A program made the position numbers and the translations under genes. Of a stretch of 64,000 bases of DNA, positions 42,780 to 53,604 are shown one piece after another (position 1 is the first letter of the stretch; the number at the start of each line of letters is the position of its first letter). The DNA is from Actinomycetes bacterium (GTDB lineage: Bacteria; Actinomycetota; Actinomycetes; Mycobacteriales; Mycobacteriaceae), in assembly GCA_029780675.1 (NCBI GenBank), contig JAKOYE010000052.1:62001-126000 (forward strand). The letters are read 5' to 3'. Under the pieces are notes generated by a model. The model worked only from the letters and a program-made list of their open reading frames with translations, was not told the origin of the DNA and searched no databases.

Positions 42780-43855
42780 GGCTGATCCTCATCGCGGTCG
42801 GGATCTCCCTGGCGGTCTCGATCCTGCTGACCCCCAGCCTGATCAAGCTCTTCACCCGCCAGGGGTTCGGCCAGGAGATCCGCGAGGACGGTCCGCCCAG
42901 CCACAAGACCAAGCGGGGCACCCCGTCGATGGGCGGGGTTGCCATCGTCGCCGGAATCTGGGCCGGTTACTTCGGCGCCCACCTGGTCGGCCTGCCACTG
43001 GACGGCACCGGACCGACGGCGTCCGGCCTGCTGGTCCTCGGGCTGGCCACCGCACTGGGCGCGGTGGGATTCATCGACGACCTGATCAAGATCCGGCGGT
43101 CGCGCAACCTCGGGCTGAACAAGACCGCCAAGACCGTCGGACAGGTCAGCGCCGCGGTGATCTTCGCGGTGCTGTGCCTGCAATTCCGCAACTCCGACGG
43201 GTTGACTCCGGGCAGCACTCAGTTGTCCTATGTGCGTGAGATCGCCACCGTCGCGTTGCCGCCGCTGCTGTTCATCGTCTTCGTGATCCTGCTGGTCAGC
43301 GCCTGGTCGAACGCGGTCAACCTGACCGACGGACTCGACGGGCTGGCCGCGGGCAGTATGGCCATGGTCAGCGCCGCCTATGTGCTGATCACGTTCTGGC
43401 AGTACCGCAACGCCTGCGCGACGTCTCCCGGTCTGGGCTGCTACAACGTGCGCGACCCACTGGATCTCGCGCTGATCGCCGCCGCCACCGCCGGGGCCTG
43501 CATCGGCTTCCTGTGGTGGAACGCCGCACCGGCCAAGATCTTCATGGGCGACACCGGATCGCTGGCACTGGGCGGGATCATCGCCGGACTGTCCATCACC
43601 AGCCGCACCGAGGTGCTGGCCGTCGTCCTCGGCGCACTGTTCGTGGCCGAGGTGACGTCGGTGGTCGTGCAGATCATCGCCTTCCGCTCCACCGGGCGGC
43701 GGGTGTTCCGGATGGCGCCGTTCCACCACCACTTCGAACTGGTGGGCTGGGCGGAGACGACGGTGATCATCCGGTTCTGGTTGCTGACCGCCATCGCCTG
43801 TGGACTCGGCGTCTCGCTCTTCTACAGCGAATGGTTGTCGGCGATCGGTGACTGA
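42776..43855 (+). CDS. mraY: Phospho-MurNAc-pentapeptide translocase
   Basis: 359 residues, ten membrane helices. [16 protein letters not shown] at the first cytoplasmic loop, [21 protein letters not shown] with the paired Asp, [12 protein letters not shown] and [12 protein letters not shown] with catalytic Asp, and [13 protein letters not shown] with the His cluster are all intact. It transfers phospho-MurNAc-pentapeptide to decaprenyl phosphate to make lipid I. Known as murX in M. tuberculosis. Overlaps murF by four and murD by eight bases. Confidence 0.96.
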   Translation: MRLILIAVGISLAVSILLTPSLIKLFTRQGFGQEIREDGPPSHKTKRGTPSMGGVAIVAGIWAGYFGAHLVGLPLDGTGPTASGLLVLGLATALGAVGFIDDLIKIRRSRNLGLNKTAKTVGQVSAAVIFAVLCLQFRNSDGLTPGSTQLSYVREIATVALPPLLFIVFVILLVSAWSNAVNLTDGLDGLAAGSMAMVSAAYVLITFWQYRNACATSPGLGCYNVRDPLDLALIAAATAGACIGFLWWNAAPAKIFMGDTGSLALGGIIAGLSITSRTEVLAVVLGALFVAEVTSVVVQIIAFRSTGRRVFRMAPFHHHFELVGWAETTVIIRFWLLTAIACGLGVSLFYSEWLSAIGD

Positions 43856-45362
43856 GTTCCAGGCACCGGGCTCCCAGACACCGGGCTCTCAGGGACCCCC
43901 GTCGCCGGCGCCGCTGGGCCCGGGCGCGCGGGTCCTGATCACCGGCGCCGGAATCACCGGCCGCGCGGTGGTGGCCGCACTGGATCCGCTGGGTGTCCGG
44001 GCATGGGTGTGCGACGACAACGGTGCCGCGCTGGCCGCGCTGGACGCCGTAGGCACCGCCACCCTCTCCCCGGCCGAAGCGATCACCCGGATCGGCGACT
44101 TCGACCTGCTGGTCACCAGCCCCGGCTTTCCGCCCACCGCTCCGGTGCTGGCCGCCGCCACCGAGGCGGGCGTCCCCATCTGGGGTGATGTGGAACTGGC
44201 CTGGCGCCTCGACGCCGCCGGCCTGTTCGGACCGCCGCGGACCTGGCTGGTGGTCACCGGGACCAACGGCAAGACCACCACCACCTCGATGCTGCACGCC
44301 ATGCTGGTCGCCGCCGGGCGCGCGTCGGTGCTGTGCGGCAATATCGGCGAACCGGTCCTCGACGTGCTGACCCGGCCGGCCGAGGTGCTGGCCGTGGAAC
44401 TGTCGAGCTTTCAGCTGTTCTGGGCACCGTCACTGCGGCCGCGGGCCGGGGCGGTGCTCAACGTGGCCGAGGACCATCTCGACTGGCACGGCAGCTTCGC
44501 GGCCTACGCCGCGGCGAAGGCCCGGGTGCTGGTCGGGGATGTCGCGGTGGCCGGTGTCGACGACCCGCCCGCGGCGGGTCTGCTCGCCGAGGCACCCGCG
44601 CCGGTCCGGGTCGGCTTCCGGCTGGGCGAACCCGCCCCCGGCGAACTGGGCGTCCGGTCCGGGATGGTGGTCGACCGGGCGTTCGGCGGCGATGCCGGCG
44701 AGGAGCTTGCGTCGGTGGACTCGATCCCGGTGGCCGGCCCGATCGGGGTGCTCGACGCGCTGGGCGCGGCCGCACTGGCCCGCGCCGTGGACGTGCCGGC
44801 CGCCGCGATCGGCACCGCCCTCGCCGGGTTCCGGGTAGGTGCGCACCGCGCCGCACCGGTCGGTGAGATCGCGGGAGTGCGCTACGTCGACGACTCCAAG
44901 GCCACCAACCCCCATGCGGCCGAGGCGTCGATCCGGGCCTACCCGCGGGTGGTGTGGATCGCCGGTGGTCTGCTCAAGGGCGCGTCGATCGACGACACCG
45001 TGGCCCGCGTCGCCGACCGGTTGGCCGGCGTGGTTCTGATCGGCCGGGACCGGGCCGAGGTTGCCGATGCGTTATCGCGACACGCGCCCGATGTGCCCGT
45101 CATCAGCGTTGTGACACGCGAGGATGCTGGGGTGCATGAGACAAAAGAGTCACCTGTGACTGGTGGGACTCGATTCGTCGACGCGGCGGGTCCCGGGCTG
45201 GGGCAGCGGGTGATGGCTGAGACCGTCGCGGCCGCCGCCAGTCTGGCCCGGCCCGGTGACACCGTTCTCCTCGCACCGGCCGGAGCGTCGTTCGACCAGT
45301 TCAGCGGGTATGCCGACCGCGGCGATGCGTTCGCCGCCGCGGTTCGCGCCGCGGTGCGGTAA
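43848..45362 (+). CDS. murD: UDP-MurNAc-L-Ala: D-glutamate ligase
   Basis: 504 residues from GTG 43848, inside the end of mraY. The first 22 residues ([20 protein letters not shown]) come from a 15-bp array and precede the N-terminal Rossmann-like [15 protein letters not shown]-loop [15 protein letters not shown] near 140, [11 protein letters not shown], and [10 protein letters not shown] in the C-terminal domain follow. Adds D-Glu as the second stem residue. An insertion [18 protein letters not shown] occurs before the last conserved block. Confidence 0.95.
   Translation: MTEFQAPGSQTPGSQGPPSPAPLGPGARVLITGAGITGRAVVAALDPLGVRAWVCDDNGAALAALDAVGTATLSPAEAITRIGDFDLLVTSPGFPPTAPVLAAATEAGVPIWGDVELAWRLDAAGLFGPPRTWLVVTGTNGKTTTTSMLHAMLVAAGRASVLCGNIGEPVLDVLTRPAEVLAVELSSFQLFWAPSLRPRAGAVLNVAEDHLDWHGSFAAYAAAKARVLVGDVAVAGVDDPPAAGLLAEAPAPVRVGFRLGEPAPGELGVRSGMVVDRAFGGDAGEELASVDSIPVAGPIGVLDALGAAALARAVDVPAAAIGTALAGFRVGAHRAAPVGEIAGVRYVDDSKATNPHAAEASIRAYPRVVWIAGGLLKGASIDDTVARVADRLAGVVLIGRDRAEVADALSRHAPDVPVISVVTREDAGVHETKESPVTGGTRFVDAAGPGLGQRVMAETVAAAASLARPGDTVLLAPAGASFDQFSGYADRGDAFAAAVRAAVR
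43859..43903 (+). repeat. 15-bp tandem array x2-3 at the murD 5' end
   Basis: Units at 43859 and 43874 (CCAGxCACCGGGCTC) differ at one base; a third at 43889 is diverged. They encode [10 protein letters not shown] and QGPPS directly after the start of MurD. Confidence 0.85.
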
Positions 45363-45373
45363 GGGCGCCCGCG

Positions 45374-47092
45374 ATGGGCTCGCTGCTCGCCCGCTTCCGA
45401 GGCAGGGGCGCTTCGGCGGACTCCTCGGCGGACGCCCCGGAGAACATAGCCGCCACCGCGCCCGCGGGACTGACCGCGAGGATCGCCCCGTTACGTGGGG
45501 TGGGGGCCTGGCTGTCTCGGCCGATGACGTCGTTCCACCTGATGATCTCGGTCGCGGGGCTGTTGGTCACTCTCGGGCTGATCATGGTGCTCTCGGCGTC
45601 CGGCGTGCATTCCTACGACCGGGACGGCTCGCCGTGGTCGATTTTCGGCCGTCAGGTGATGTGGGCAGCGGTGGGATTGTTCGCCTGCTGGTTCGCCCTG
45701 CGGTTGCCGGTCAGCTTCCTGCGCCGGGTCGCCTTCGCGGGATTCGCCTCGACCATCGTCCTGCTCGTCCTGGTGCTGATTCCCGGCATCGGCCAGATCG
45801 CCAACGGCACCCGTGGCTGGTTCGTCATCGGCGGCCTGTCGATGCAACCCTCCGAACTGACCAAGATCGCCTTTGCGATCTGGGGTGCGCACCTGCTGGC
45901 CTCCCGCCGGATGGAGCGGGCCAGTATGCGGGAGATGCTGATACCCCTGTTGCCGGCGGCGGGTATCGCGATCACCCTGATCGTGGCGCAGCCCGACCTC
46001 GGTCAGACGGTGTCCCTGGTCATCATCCTGCTCGCCCTGCTGTGGTTCGCCGGTCTGCCCTTGAAGGTGTTCGTCGGCTCACTGGCCCTTGCGGTGTCCG
46101 GCGCGGCGATCCTCGCGCTGTCCGCGGGTTACCGCTCAGCCCGGGTGCAGTCCTGGCTCGATCCCAGCGCCGACGCTCAGGGATCGGGTTACCAGGCGCG
46201 CCAGGCGAAGTTCGCCCTGGCCAACGGCGGTGTCTTCGGTGACGGGCTCGGCCAGGGCACCGCCAAATGGAACTACCTGCCCAACGCCCACAACGACTTC
46301 ATCTTCGCCATCGTGGGCGAAGAACTCGGCTTCATCGGTGCGGCGGGCCTGCTGGGGCTGTTCGGGGTCTTCGCGTTCACCGGCATGCGGATCGCCAAGC
46401 GGTCCGCCGACCCGTTTCTGCGGCTGTTGACCGCCACCGCCACCACATGGGTGGTCGGCCAGGTGTTCATCAACGTGGGCTATGTCATCGGGTTGCTCCC
46501 GGTCACCGGCATCCAGCTCCCGCTGATCTCGGCCGGCGGAACATCGACCGCGACGACACTGTTCATGGTCGGGCTGATGGCCAACGCGGCCCGGCACGAG
46601 CCGGATGCGGTGGCCGCCCTGCGGGCCGGACGCGACGACCGGATGAACCGGCTGCTCCGGCTGCCGCTGCCGGAGCCCTACTCGCCGACCCGGGTGGAGG
46701 CGCTGCGCGACCGGTTGCGCTCCGATCGGGGGGCCACGTCGGAGAAGCCGGCCAAGCCTGCCAAGCCGGCGAAGGCTGCCAAGGCCGCGAAGCCGGCCAA
46801 GGCTGCCAAGGCCGCCAAGCCGGCCCGTCCGCACCGGACCGCACGGCCCGAGCGGACCGCCACGTCCGGCGCGCGGGTTCCGGCCAACCGCGCCGCCCGG
46901 GTGGAGCAGCGGTCCTGGCAGCGGGGCGGCGCACCGGCCAAAGCGGGGTCGACGCGGCAGGGCTTCCCGCGGTCAGGGCATCATGGAGGCGCCTCGGCGA
47001 CGAGGCGTGCCGCCGCGGCGCAGGGCCACGCGCAGCACGGGAGCGGCGAGTTACGGCGGTCCCGAAGACTGGAAGGTCAGCGTCACGGGTGA
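45374..47092 (+). CDS. ftsW: Lipid II polymerase / division protein FtsW
   Basis: 572 residues. SEDS family, ten membrane helices between about 50 and 410: [44 protein letters not shown], the conserved [21 protein letters not shown] and [13 protein letters not shown]. It polymerises lipid II into septal glycan with PbpB. The cytoplasmic tail of about 150 residues is unusually long and basic, with a Lys/Pro/Ala repeat at about 457-485 (KPAKPAK, KAAKAAK). Eleven bases after murD; overlaps murG by four. Confidence 0.94.
   Translation: MGSLLARFRGRGASADSSADAPENIAATAPAGLTARIAPLRGVGAWLSRPMTSFHLMISVAGLLVTLGLIMVLSASGVHSYDRDGSPWSIFGRQVMWAAVGLFACWFALRLPVSFLRRVAFAGFASTIVLLVLVLIPGIGQIANGTRGWFVIGGLSMQPSELTKIAFAIWGAHLLASRRMERASMREMLIPLLPAAGIAITLIVAQPDLGQTVSLVIILLALLWFAGLPLKVFVGSLALAVSGAAILALSAGYRSARVQSWLDPSADAQGSGYQARQAKFALANGGVFGDGLGQGTAKWNYLPNAHNDFIFAIVGEELGFIGAAGLLGLFGVFAFTGMRIAKRSADPFLRLLTATATTWVVGQVFINVGYVIGLLPVTGIQLPLISAGGTSTATTLFMVGLMANAARHEPDAVAALRAGRDDRMNRLLRLPLPEPYSPTRVEALRDRLRSDRGATSEKPAKPAKPAKAAKAAKPAKAAKAAKPARPHRTARPERTATSGARVPANRAARVEQRSWQRGGAPAKAGSTRQGFPRSGHHGGASATRRAAAAQGHAQHGSGELRRSRRLEGQRHG
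46744..46830 (+). repeat. Lys-Pro-Ala / Lys-Ala-Ala codon repeat in the ftsW tail
   Basis: About 29 codons of alternating KPA and KAA units, with a 36-base segment repeated in order. Resembles the basic tails of mycobacterial DNA-binding HupB and H1-like proteins, though here it is attached to a membrane protein. Confidence 0.85.
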
Positions 47093-48231
47093 GTCGGTCT
47101 GGTCGGGCGGTGTCGGTCGTACTGGCCGGCGGCGGCACTGCCGGGCATGTCGAGCCCGCGCTCGCCGTCGCTGACGCGCTCACCGCGATCGATCCGGATG
47201 TGCGCATCACCGCCCTGGGCACCGAGCGCGGCCTGGAGACCCGGCTGGTGCCCAAGCGCGGCTATCGGCTGGAACTGATCACCCCGGTGCCGTTGCCGCG
47301 CAAGCTCAACGCCGATCTGCTGCGGCTTCCGTGGCGGTTGCGCCGGTCGGTCAGCCAGACCCGGGCGGTCTTGAAGGCCGTGCGGGCCGATGTGATCGTC
47401 GGCTTCGGCGGTTACGTCGCGGTGCCGGCCTACCTTGCCGCGCGGGGCACACTGCCCGGCAGCGTCGCCCCGATCGTCGTCCACGAGGCCAACGCCCGGG
47501 CGGGCCTGGCCAACCGCCTCGGGGCGCGGGTGGCGCAACGGGTGTTGGCCGCGGTCCCGGACTGCGGTCTGCGCGACGCCGAGGTGGTCGGTATGCCGTT
47601 GCGCGCCTCGATCACCGCACTGGATCGTGCGGCGCTGCGCGCCGAGGCCAGGAAGTACTTCGGATTCGCTCCCGACGTCCCGGTCCTGCTGGTGTTCGGC
47701 GGATCGCAGGGCGCGGCGTCGATCAACCGGGCAGTATCCGGCGCTGCCGGAGCGCTGGCCGCGGCCGGGGTTGCGGTGCTGCACGCCCACGGCCCCAAGA
47801 ACACCCTGAACCTTCCCGAACCGCGGGCCGGTGACGCTCCCTACCTCGCCGTGCCCTATCTCGACCGGATGGATCTGGCCTACGCCGCTGCCGACCTGGC
47901 GATCTGCCGTTCGGGGGCGATGACGGTCGCCGAGGTCTCGGCGGTCGGGTTGCCCGCCGTGTACGTCCCGCTGCCGATCGGCAACGGCGAGCAGCGACTG
48001 AACGCCCTGCCGGTGGTCGCCGCCGGCGGTGGGATCCTGGTCGACGATTCCGATCTGACGCCGGAGTTCATCGCCGCCACGGTGGCGCCGCTCATCGTCG
48101 ACGGCACCCGGTTGCCCGCCATGACGGCCGCCGCCGCCGGGGTCGGCCACCGCGACGCCGCACGCCGGGTGGCCGAGGTCGTTCTCGACGTCGCCCGGGC
48201 GGGCGGGGCGCTGACGAAGGAGGACCAGTGA
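47089..48231 (+). CDS. murG: Lipid II synthase (UDP-GlcNAc transferase) MurG
   Basis: 380 residues, GT28 GT-B fold. [22 protein letters not shown] glycine-rich loop at the start, [28 protein letters not shown], and the donor site [12 protein letters not shown] with [26 protein letters not shown] near 285. It adds GlcNAc to lipid I at the inner face of the membrane. GTG 47089 overlaps the ftsW stop by four bases; the stop overlaps murC. Confidence 0.96.
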   Translation: MSRSGRAVSVVLAGGGTAGHVEPALAVADALTAIDPDVRITALGTERGLETRLVPKRGYRLELITPVPLPRKLNADLLRLPWRLRRSVSQTRAVLKAVRADVIVGFGGYVAVPAYLAARGTLPGSVAPIVVHEANARAGLANRLGARVAQRVLAAVPDCGLRDAEVVGMPLRASITALDRAALRAEARKYFGFAPDVPVLLVFGGSQGAASINRAVSGAAGALAAAGVAVLHAHGPKNTLNLPEPRAGDAPYLAVPYLDRMDLAYAAADLAICRSGAMTVAEVSAVGLPAVYVPLPIGNGEQRLNALPVVAAGGGILVDDSDLTPEFIAATVAPLIVDGTRLPAMTAAAAGVGHRDAARRVAEVVLDVARAGGALTKEDQ

Positions 48232-49718
48232 AGACCACGGGTGCGCTGCCGCCGGAACTTGCCCGGGTACACATGGTCGGCATCGGCGGGGCTGGCATGT
48301 CGGGTATCGCGCGCATCCTGCTCGATCGCGGCGGTCAGGTGTCCGGCTCGGACGCCAAGGAGTCCCGGGCCGTGGCGGCCCTGCGGGCCCGCGGCGCCCA
48401 GATCGCCATCGGCCACGATGCCGCCAACCTCGACCTGCTCGACGGCGGTCCGACCGCGGTCATCACCACCTATGCCGCGATCCCGAAGACCAACCCCGAA
48501 CTCGTGGAGGCCCGCCGGCGGGCGATTCCGGTCGTGCTGCGCCCGGCTGTGCTGGCCAAGCTGATGGCCGGGCACCGCACCCTGCTGGTGGCCGGGACGC
48601 ACGGCAAGACCACCACCACCTCGATGCTGATCGTCGCGCTGCAGCACAGCGGTATGGACCCGTCGTTCGCCGTGGGCGGCGAACTCGGCGAGGCCGGCAC
48701 CAACGCACACCACGGCAGCGGGGCGGTGTTCGTCGCCGAAGCCGACGAAAGCGACGGGTCGCTGCTGGAGTACACCCCGGACGTCGCGGTGGTGACCAAT
48801 ATCGAAGCCGACCACCTGGACTACTTCGGCAGCCGGGAGGCCTACGTCGCGGTCTTCGACGCCTTCGTCGAACGACTGGCCCCCGGCGGTGCGCTGGTGG
48901 TGTGCGCAGACGACCCGGGTGCCGCCGCACTGGCCGATCGCAGCGCCGCCCTGGGGGTGCGGGTGCTGCGTTACGGCAGCGCACCGCAGTCCGCCGGTGC
49001 CGCGCCGACGAGTGAGCTTGCCGGCGCCCTGCTGAGCTGGGAGCAGCAGGGCACCGGCGCCGTCGCGCACATCCAGCTGGCGGGGGAGGCCCACCCGCGG
49101 GCGATGCGGCTGGCGGTTCCGGGTCGGCACATGGCGCTCAACGCCCTGGCGGCATTGCTCGCCGCGGTCGAGGCCGGCGCGCCGGTCGAGGCCGTCCTCG
49201 ACGGCCTGGCCGGTTTCGAAGGGGTCCGGCGCCGCTTCGAGTTGGTCGGAAACGTCAGTGGGGTAAGGGTTTTCGACGACTACGCCCACCACCCGACCGA
49301 GGTCCGGGCCGCCCTCACCGCGCTGCGCACCGTCGCGTCCCAGGATCACACCGGCCACGCCACCGTGACCGGGGCCCGCAGCATCGTTGTGTTCCAGCCG
49401 CATCTGTATTCGCGCACCGCGACCTTCGCCCGCGAGTTCGCCGCCGCACTCGACACCGCCGACGAGGTCTTCGTCCTCGATGTGTACGCAGCCCGGGAAC
49501 AGCCGCTTCCCGGCGTCAGTGGCGCCACGATCGCCGAGCACGTCACCGTTCCGGTGCGCTACGTTCCGGACTTCTCGGCCGTCGCCGAGCAGGTCGCCGC
49601 GACGGCCCGGTCCGGGGATGTGGTGGTGACCATGGGTGCCGGTGACGTCACGATGCTCAGCGCCGAGATCGTCGCCGCGCTGCAGACCCGTGCGGAAAAC
49701 CGGTGGCGGCAGCCATGA
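48228..49718 (+). CDS. murC: UDP-MurNAc: L-alanine ligase
   Basis: 496 residues. [22 protein letters not shown] at the N-terminus, P-loop [14 protein letters not shown] near 124, [29 protein letters not shown], and [13 protein letters not shown] in the C-terminal domain are MurC signatures. First Mur ligase of the cytoplasmic pathway, yet placed last among the mur genes as in other mycobacteria. Coupled to murG and ftsQ by four-base overlaps. Confidence 0.96.
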   Translation: MKTTGALPPELARVHMVGIGGAGMSGIARILLDRGGQVSGSDAKESRAVAALRARGAQIAIGHDAANLDLLDGGPTAVITTYAAIPKTNPELVEARRRAIPVVLRPAVLAKLMAGHRTLLVAGTHGKTTTTSMLIVALQHSGMDPSFAVGGELGEAGTNAHHGSGAVFVAEADESDGSLLEYTPDVAVVTNIEADHLDYFGSREAYVAVFDAFVERLAPGGALVVCADDPGAAALADRSAALGVRVLRYGSAPQSAGAAPTSELAGALLSWEQQGTGAVAHIQLAGEAHPRAMRLAVPGRHMALNALAALLAAVEAGAPVEAVLDGLAGFEGVRRRFELVGNVSGVRVFDDYAHHPTEVRAALTALRTVASQDHTGHATVTGARSIVVFQPHLYSRTATFAREFAAALDTADEVFVLDVYAAREQPLPGVSGATIAEHVTVPVRYVPDFSAVAEQVAATARSGDVVVTMGAGDVTMLSAEIVAALQTRAENRWRQP

Positions 49719-50683
49719 GCGCGGAGGTCCCGGAGGCCGGTCCGAAGGACGGTCGGGGACCCGATACCGAACCGGTGCAGCCGACCGAACCCCGGGCGGA
49801 CCCCGTCGCGGACGAGGACGGTGCGCAGCCGGACGGCGAGCATCCGGACGGTGCGACTGCCGAGGACCTCGAGGGCCCGCGCCGCCGCGCACGCCGGGAA
49901 CGTGAACAGCGCCGCGCCGCCCAGCAGCGCGCCACCGCGATCGAGCAGGCCCGCCGCGAGGCCAAACGCAAAGCGGCCGATCAGGCCGCCGCCGCGCCGC
50001 CGCGGTTGGGGGAGCGCACCGTCAAAGGTCTCAAGCTTTTGGTCTGGCTGATCCTGCTGACCGTGGCCAGTGTGGCGCTCGGGCTGATCCTCTACTTCAC
50101 GCCGGCGATGTCGGCGCGCTCGGTGGTCGTGGTCGGCACCGGGGCGGTCACCCGCGACGAGGTCGTCGGCGCGGCGCAGGTCCAGCCCGGCACGCCGCTG
50201 CTCCAGATCGACACCGACACGGTGGCCGATCGGGTGGCCGGCCTGCGGCGGGTGGCCTCCGCGCGGGTCCAGCGCGAATATCCCTCGACCTTGCGCATCA
50301 CGATCGTCGAACGGGTTCCGGTGGTGGTCAAGGACTATCCCGACGGCCCGCACCTGTTCGACCGCGACGGGGTGGACTTCGCCACCGCCCCGCCGCCGCC
50401 CGGGCTGCCCTATATCGAGGTCGACAACCCCGGCCCGGCCGATCCGCCGACGAAGGCGGCACTGGAGGTGATGACCGCCCTGCGTCCCGAGGTGGTCGCC
50501 CAGGTCAGCCGCATTGCGGCGCCATCCGTCGCCTCGATCACGCTGACCCTCAACGATGGCCGGACGGTGGTGTGGGGGACCACCGATCGCACCGAGGAGA
50601 AAGCCGAGAAACTGGCCGCCCTGCTGACTCAGCCGGGCCGGGTCTACGACGTCTCCAGTCCGGACCTGCCGACCGTCAAGTAA
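49715..50683 (+). CDS. ftsQ: Division protein FtsQ
   Basis: 322 residues. Acidic then basic cytoplasmic N-terminus of about 100 residues ([18 protein letters not shown]), one membrane helix near 110-130, a POTRA domain ([33 protein letters not shown]) and the FtsQ beta domain ([24 protein letters not shown]...). It links the Z ring to the septal synthases with FtsL and FtsB-like partners. ATG 49715 overlaps murC by four bases. After it the gene overlaps stop and a 181-base leader precedes ftsZ. Confidence 0.93.
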   Translation: MSAEVPEAGPKDGRGPDTEPVQPTEPRADPVADEDGAQPDGEHPDGATAEDLEGPRRRARREREQRRAAQQRATAIEQARREAKRKAADQAAAAPPRLGERTVKGLKLLVWLILLTVASVALGLILYFTPAMSARSVVVVGTGAVTRDEVVGAAQVQPGTPLLQIDTDTVADRVAGLRRVASARVQREYPSTLRITIVERVPVVVKDYPDGPHLFDRDGVDFATAPPPPGLPYIEVDNPGPADPPTKAALEVMTALRPEVVAQVSRIAAPSVASITLTLNDGRTVVWGTTDRTEEKAEKLAALLTQPGRVYDVSSPDLPTVK

Positions 50684-50703
50684 CGACAAATTTCCCGACA
50701 CGA

Positions 50704-50817
50704 CGGCGCGCCTCCCCAATCCGCGGCGCACCGGCCATACCGTCTCTGGTGCGAGACAACCTGACATAACTCTAAGCCTCTGGTTGAGGTTGAGAGTTTT
50801 CCAGGGGAGGCGCGCCG
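50704..50817 (+). promoter_or_regulatory. Structured ftsZ leader with three helices
   Basis: A perfect 14-bp inverted repeat (50704-50717 with 50804-50817) encloses two hairpins: 50727-50734 with 50746-50753 (seven pairs and one G-U) and 50770-50780 with 50786-50796 (nine of eleven), the latter followed at once by TTTT. A competing stem GTCTC/GAGAC (50742-50746 with 50753-50757) excludes the first inner hairpin. The ftsZ ribosome site GGAGGA (50848-50853) lies after the closed structure. Could be an attenuator, terminator of the ftsQ transcript or other RNA element; no known motif recognised. Confidence 0.6.
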
Positions 50818-50864
50818 AACCCCGTAGCTAGAGCAGTTCCCACCACCGGAGGAAGACGATTCCG

Positions 50865-52040
50865 ATGACCCCCCCGCATAACTACCTCGCCGTCATCAAG
50901 GTCGTTGGCATCGGCGGAGGCGGCGTCAACGCCGTCAACCGGATGATCGAACAGGGCCTCAAAGGTGTGGAGTTCATCGCGATCAACACCGACGCGCAGG
51001 CCCTGCTGATGAGCGACGCCGACGTCAAACTCGACGTCGGCCGCGACTCCACCCGCGGGCTCGGTGCCGGCGCCGATCCCGAAGTCGGCCGCAAGGCCGC
51101 CGAGGACGCCAAGGACGAGATCGAGGAACTGCTGCGCGGCGCCGACATGGTGTTCGTCACCGCCGGCGAGGGCGGCGGTACCGGCACCGGCGGCGCGCCG
51201 GTGGTGGCCACCATCGCCCGCAAGCTGGGCGCCCTGACCGTCGGCGTGGTGACCCGGCCGTTCTCCTTCGAGGGCAAGCGGAGGTCCAATCAGGCCGAGA
51301 ACGGCATCACCGCGCTGCGGGAGAGCTGCGACACCCTCATCGTCATCCCCAACGACCGGCTGCTGCAGATGGGCGACGCCCAGGTTTCCCTGATGGACGC
51401 CTTCCGCAGTGCCGACGAGGTGCTGCTCAACGGTGTTCAGGGCATCACCGATCTGATCACCACCCCCGGTCTGATCAACGTGGACTTCGCCGACGTCAAG
51501 GGCATCATGAGCGGCGCCGGCACCGCTCTGATGGGGATCGGCTCGGCCCGCGGTGACGGTCGCGCGCTCAAGGCCGCCGAGATCGCCATCAACTCGCCGT
51601 TGCTCGAGGCCTCGATGGAGGGCGCCCAGGGGGTGCTGATGTCCATCGCCGGTGGCAGCGATCTGGGCCTGTTCGAGATCAACGAAGCCGCTTCGCTGGT
51701 GCAGGACGCCGCCCACCCCGAGGCCAACATCATCTTCGGCACCGTGATCGACGATTCGCTGGGCGACGAGGTCAGGGTCACCGTGATCGCGGCGGGATTC
51801 GATGCCAGCGGCGCCGGCCGCAAGCCTGTCGTCAGCGGCACCGCCGCCTCGGTGCCCGGGGCCGCCACCGCCGCCGGATCGTCGCCGATCGCGCCCGGCG
51901 CGGCCGGCAAGCTGAGCTCCTCGCTGTTCGAGCCGATCGAGTCGATGGAACCGGCCAAGGTGCCGGCGCACACCAACGGCTCATCGCGGTTCGGAGATGA
52001 CGACGACGACGTCGACGTCCCGCCCTTCATGCGGCACTGA
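50865..52040 (+). CDS. ftsZ: Cell division GTPase FtsZ
   Basis: 391 residues. [28 protein letters not shown], the tubulin signature [10 protein letters not shown] near 105, and [22 protein letters not shown] with the T7-loop are all typical. The flexible linker is short and the C-terminal peptide is [12 protein letters not shown], the mycobacterial form that binds SepF and FtsW. It polymerises at mid-cell to form the Z ring. ATG follows GGAGGA by 11 bases. Confidence 0.97.
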   Translation: MTPPHNYLAVIKVVGIGGGGVNAVNRMIEQGLKGVEFIAINTDAQALLMSDADVKLDVGRDSTRGLGAGADPEVGRKAAEDAKDEIEELLRGADMVFVTAGEGGGTGTGGAPVVATIARKLGALTVGVVTRPFSFEGKRRSNQAENGITALRESCDTLIVIPNDRLLQMGDAQVSLMDAFRSADEVLLNGVQGITDLITTPGLINVDFADVKGIMSGAGTALMGIGSARGDGRALKAAEIAINSPLLEASMEGAQGVLMSIAGGSDLGLFEINEAASLVQDAAHPEANIIFGTVIDDSLGDEVRVTVIAAGFDASGAGRKPVVSGTAASVPGAATAAGSSPIAPGAAGKLSSSLFEPIESMEPAKVPAHTNGSSRFGDDDDDVDVPPFMRH

Positions 52041-52059
52041 CCGCACCGTCCCGCTGATC

Positions 52060-52782
52060 GTGACCGCCCGCGTTCGCTTCGTGACCACCACCCGGGCTGG
52101 AGGGGTGTCCGCCCCGCCGTACGACAGCTTCAACCTCGCCTATCACGTCGGTGACGACCCCGCCGCGGTCACGGTCAACCGGGAGCGACTGGCGGCGGGT
52201 ATCGGACTCCCGACCGCCCACGTGGTCTGGATGAACCAGGTCCACGGCACGCATGTCGAGGTGGTGGGCGCCCCCCGGGATCCCGCGGCCGGGGAATTCG
52301 AGGACACCGATGCGCTCGTGACGGCGGTCCCCGGACTGGCGCTGGCCGTGATCAGCGGCGACTGCGTACCCGTACTTCTGGCCGATGCGCGGGCCGGTGT
52401 CATCGCGGCCGCACACGCCGGCCGGGTCGGGGCCGCCGCCGGAATAGTGCTGCGAACCCTCGAGGCGATGCTCGGGCTGGGAGCGCGAGCCGAGGACATC
52501 TCGGCCGTCCTCGGTCCGGCGGTCAGCGGCCGCAACTACGAGGTGCCCGATCAGATGGCCGCCGAGGTGGAGGTCCGGTTACCGGGCAGCCGAACCACCA
52601 CCGCCAGTGGTACTCCCGGACTGGACCTGCGCGCCGGCATCGCCCGGCAACTGCTCGCCGCCGGGGTCGGCGCCGTCGAGATCGACCCGCGCTGCACCGT
52701 CGAGGACCCGGACCTGTTCAGCCACCGCCGGGACAATCCGACCGGACGGATGGCCTCTCTGGTGTGGATCGAACCGTCGTGA
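52060..52782 (+). CDS. pgeF: Polyphenol-oxidase-family protein (YfiH/PgeF, laccase domain)
   Basis: 240 residues from GTG 52060. VTTTRAGGVSAPPYDSFNLAYHVGDD, WMNQVHGTHV (His/Cys-type metal loop), SGDCVPVLLAD with the Cys, AAHAGRVGAAAGIV and DLFSHRRDNPTGR are the conserved YfiH motifs. E. coli PgeF removes wrongly added L-Ser from the muropeptide UDP-MurNAc-L-Ser, fitting its place after ftsZ. Twenty bases after ftsZ; overlaps the next gene by four. Confidence 0.92.
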   Translation: MTARVRFVTTTRAGGVSAPPYDSFNLAYHVGDDPAAVTVNRERLAAGIGLPTAHVVWMNQVHGTHVEVVGAPRDPAAGEFEDTDALVTAVPGLALAVISGDCVPVLLADARAGVIAAAHAGRVGAAAGIVLRTLEAMLGLGARAEDISAVLGPAVSGRNYEVPDQMAAEVEVRLPGSRTTTASGTPGLDLRAGIARQLLAAGVGAVEIDPRCTVEDPDLFSHRRDNPTGRMASLVWIEPS

Positions 52783-53537
52783 TCACCACCGGCGAGCGGA
52801 TGGCGGAGTTGACCACCCGGCTGGCCTCGCTGCGCGCCCGACTGGCCCGGGCCGCGGAGAGCGCGGGCCGTCCGGTCGCGGACATCACCCTGCTGCCGGT
52901 CACCAAGTTCTTCCCGGCGGCCGATGTCACCATCCTGTGGCGGCTCGGATGCCGCGCCTTCGGCGAGTCCCGGGCCCAGGAGGCGGCGGCCAAGATCGCC
53001 GCGTTCGAGGCCCTGATCGCGGGGGAGCCGCAGACCGCGCCGGTGCACTGGCACATGGTCGGTCAGGTCCAGCGGAACAAGGCCCGCGCCATCGCGAACT
53101 GGGCGGACACCGTGCACTCGGTGAGCTCGGCGAAGGTGGCCGCCGCGCTGGACGGTGCCGCCCGCGAGGCGCTGGACCGGGGTCGCCGCGCCGCGCCGCT
53201 GCGGGTGTTCGTGCAGATCAGTCTCGATGGCGATGTCTCCCGCGGTGGGGTTGACATCGCCGACCCGGCCTCCGTGGACCGGCTGTGTGCGGAGATCTCC
53301 GCGGCCGACGGACTCGCCCTGGTCGGACTGATGGCCGTCGCACCGCGGGGTGCGGACCCCGACGCGGCCTTCGCCGCGCTGGCGGCCGAGCATCAGCGGG
53401 TGTTGCGCAACCATCCGGGGGCCGTCGAATTGTCCGCCGGAATGTCCGGTGACCTGGAAGCGGCGGTGCGACACGGATCAACGTGTGTGCGTGTCGGTAC
53501 GGCGTTGATGGGACAACGTCCTCTAACGTCTCCCTAA
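52779..53537 (+). CDS. PLP homeostasis protein (YggS family)
   Basis: 252 residues from GTG 52779 (or ATG 52800). TLLPVTKFFPAADV with the Lys that binds pyridoxal phosphate, FGESRAQEAAAK, HWHMVGQVQRNK, LRVFVQISLDGD, GLMAVAP and LSAGMSGDLEAAVRHGSTCVRVGTALMG are the YggS/PROSC signatures. It binds PLP without an enzymatic reaction and buffers vitamin B6 and amino-acid pools. The gene sits in the dcw tail in most actinobacteria. sepF follows after 67 bases. Confidence 0.93.
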   Translation: MITTGERMAELTTRLASLRARLARAAESAGRPVADITLLPVTKFFPAADVTILWRLGCRAFGESRAQEAAAKIAAFEALIAGEPQTAPVHWHMVGQVQRNKARAIANWADTVHSVSSAKVAAALDGAAREALDRGRRAAPLRVFVQISLDGDVSRGGVDIADPASVDRLCAEISAADGLALVGLMAVAPRGADPDAAFAALAAEHQRVLRNHPGAVELSAGMSGDLEAAVRHGSTCVRVGTALMGQRPLTSP

Positions 53538-53604
53538 ATCACATCAGTCACATGGCTAACAGCCGCCCCGAGAATCACAGCTACCGCCAGAAGGGTCACC
53601 CAGG

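Noticed and set aside
50704..50817. Miniature inverted-repeat transposable element upstream of ftsZ
   Set aside because: The 14-bp inverted repeats fit, but no flanking target duplication is seen and inner hairpins suggest RNA structure; not excluded completely.
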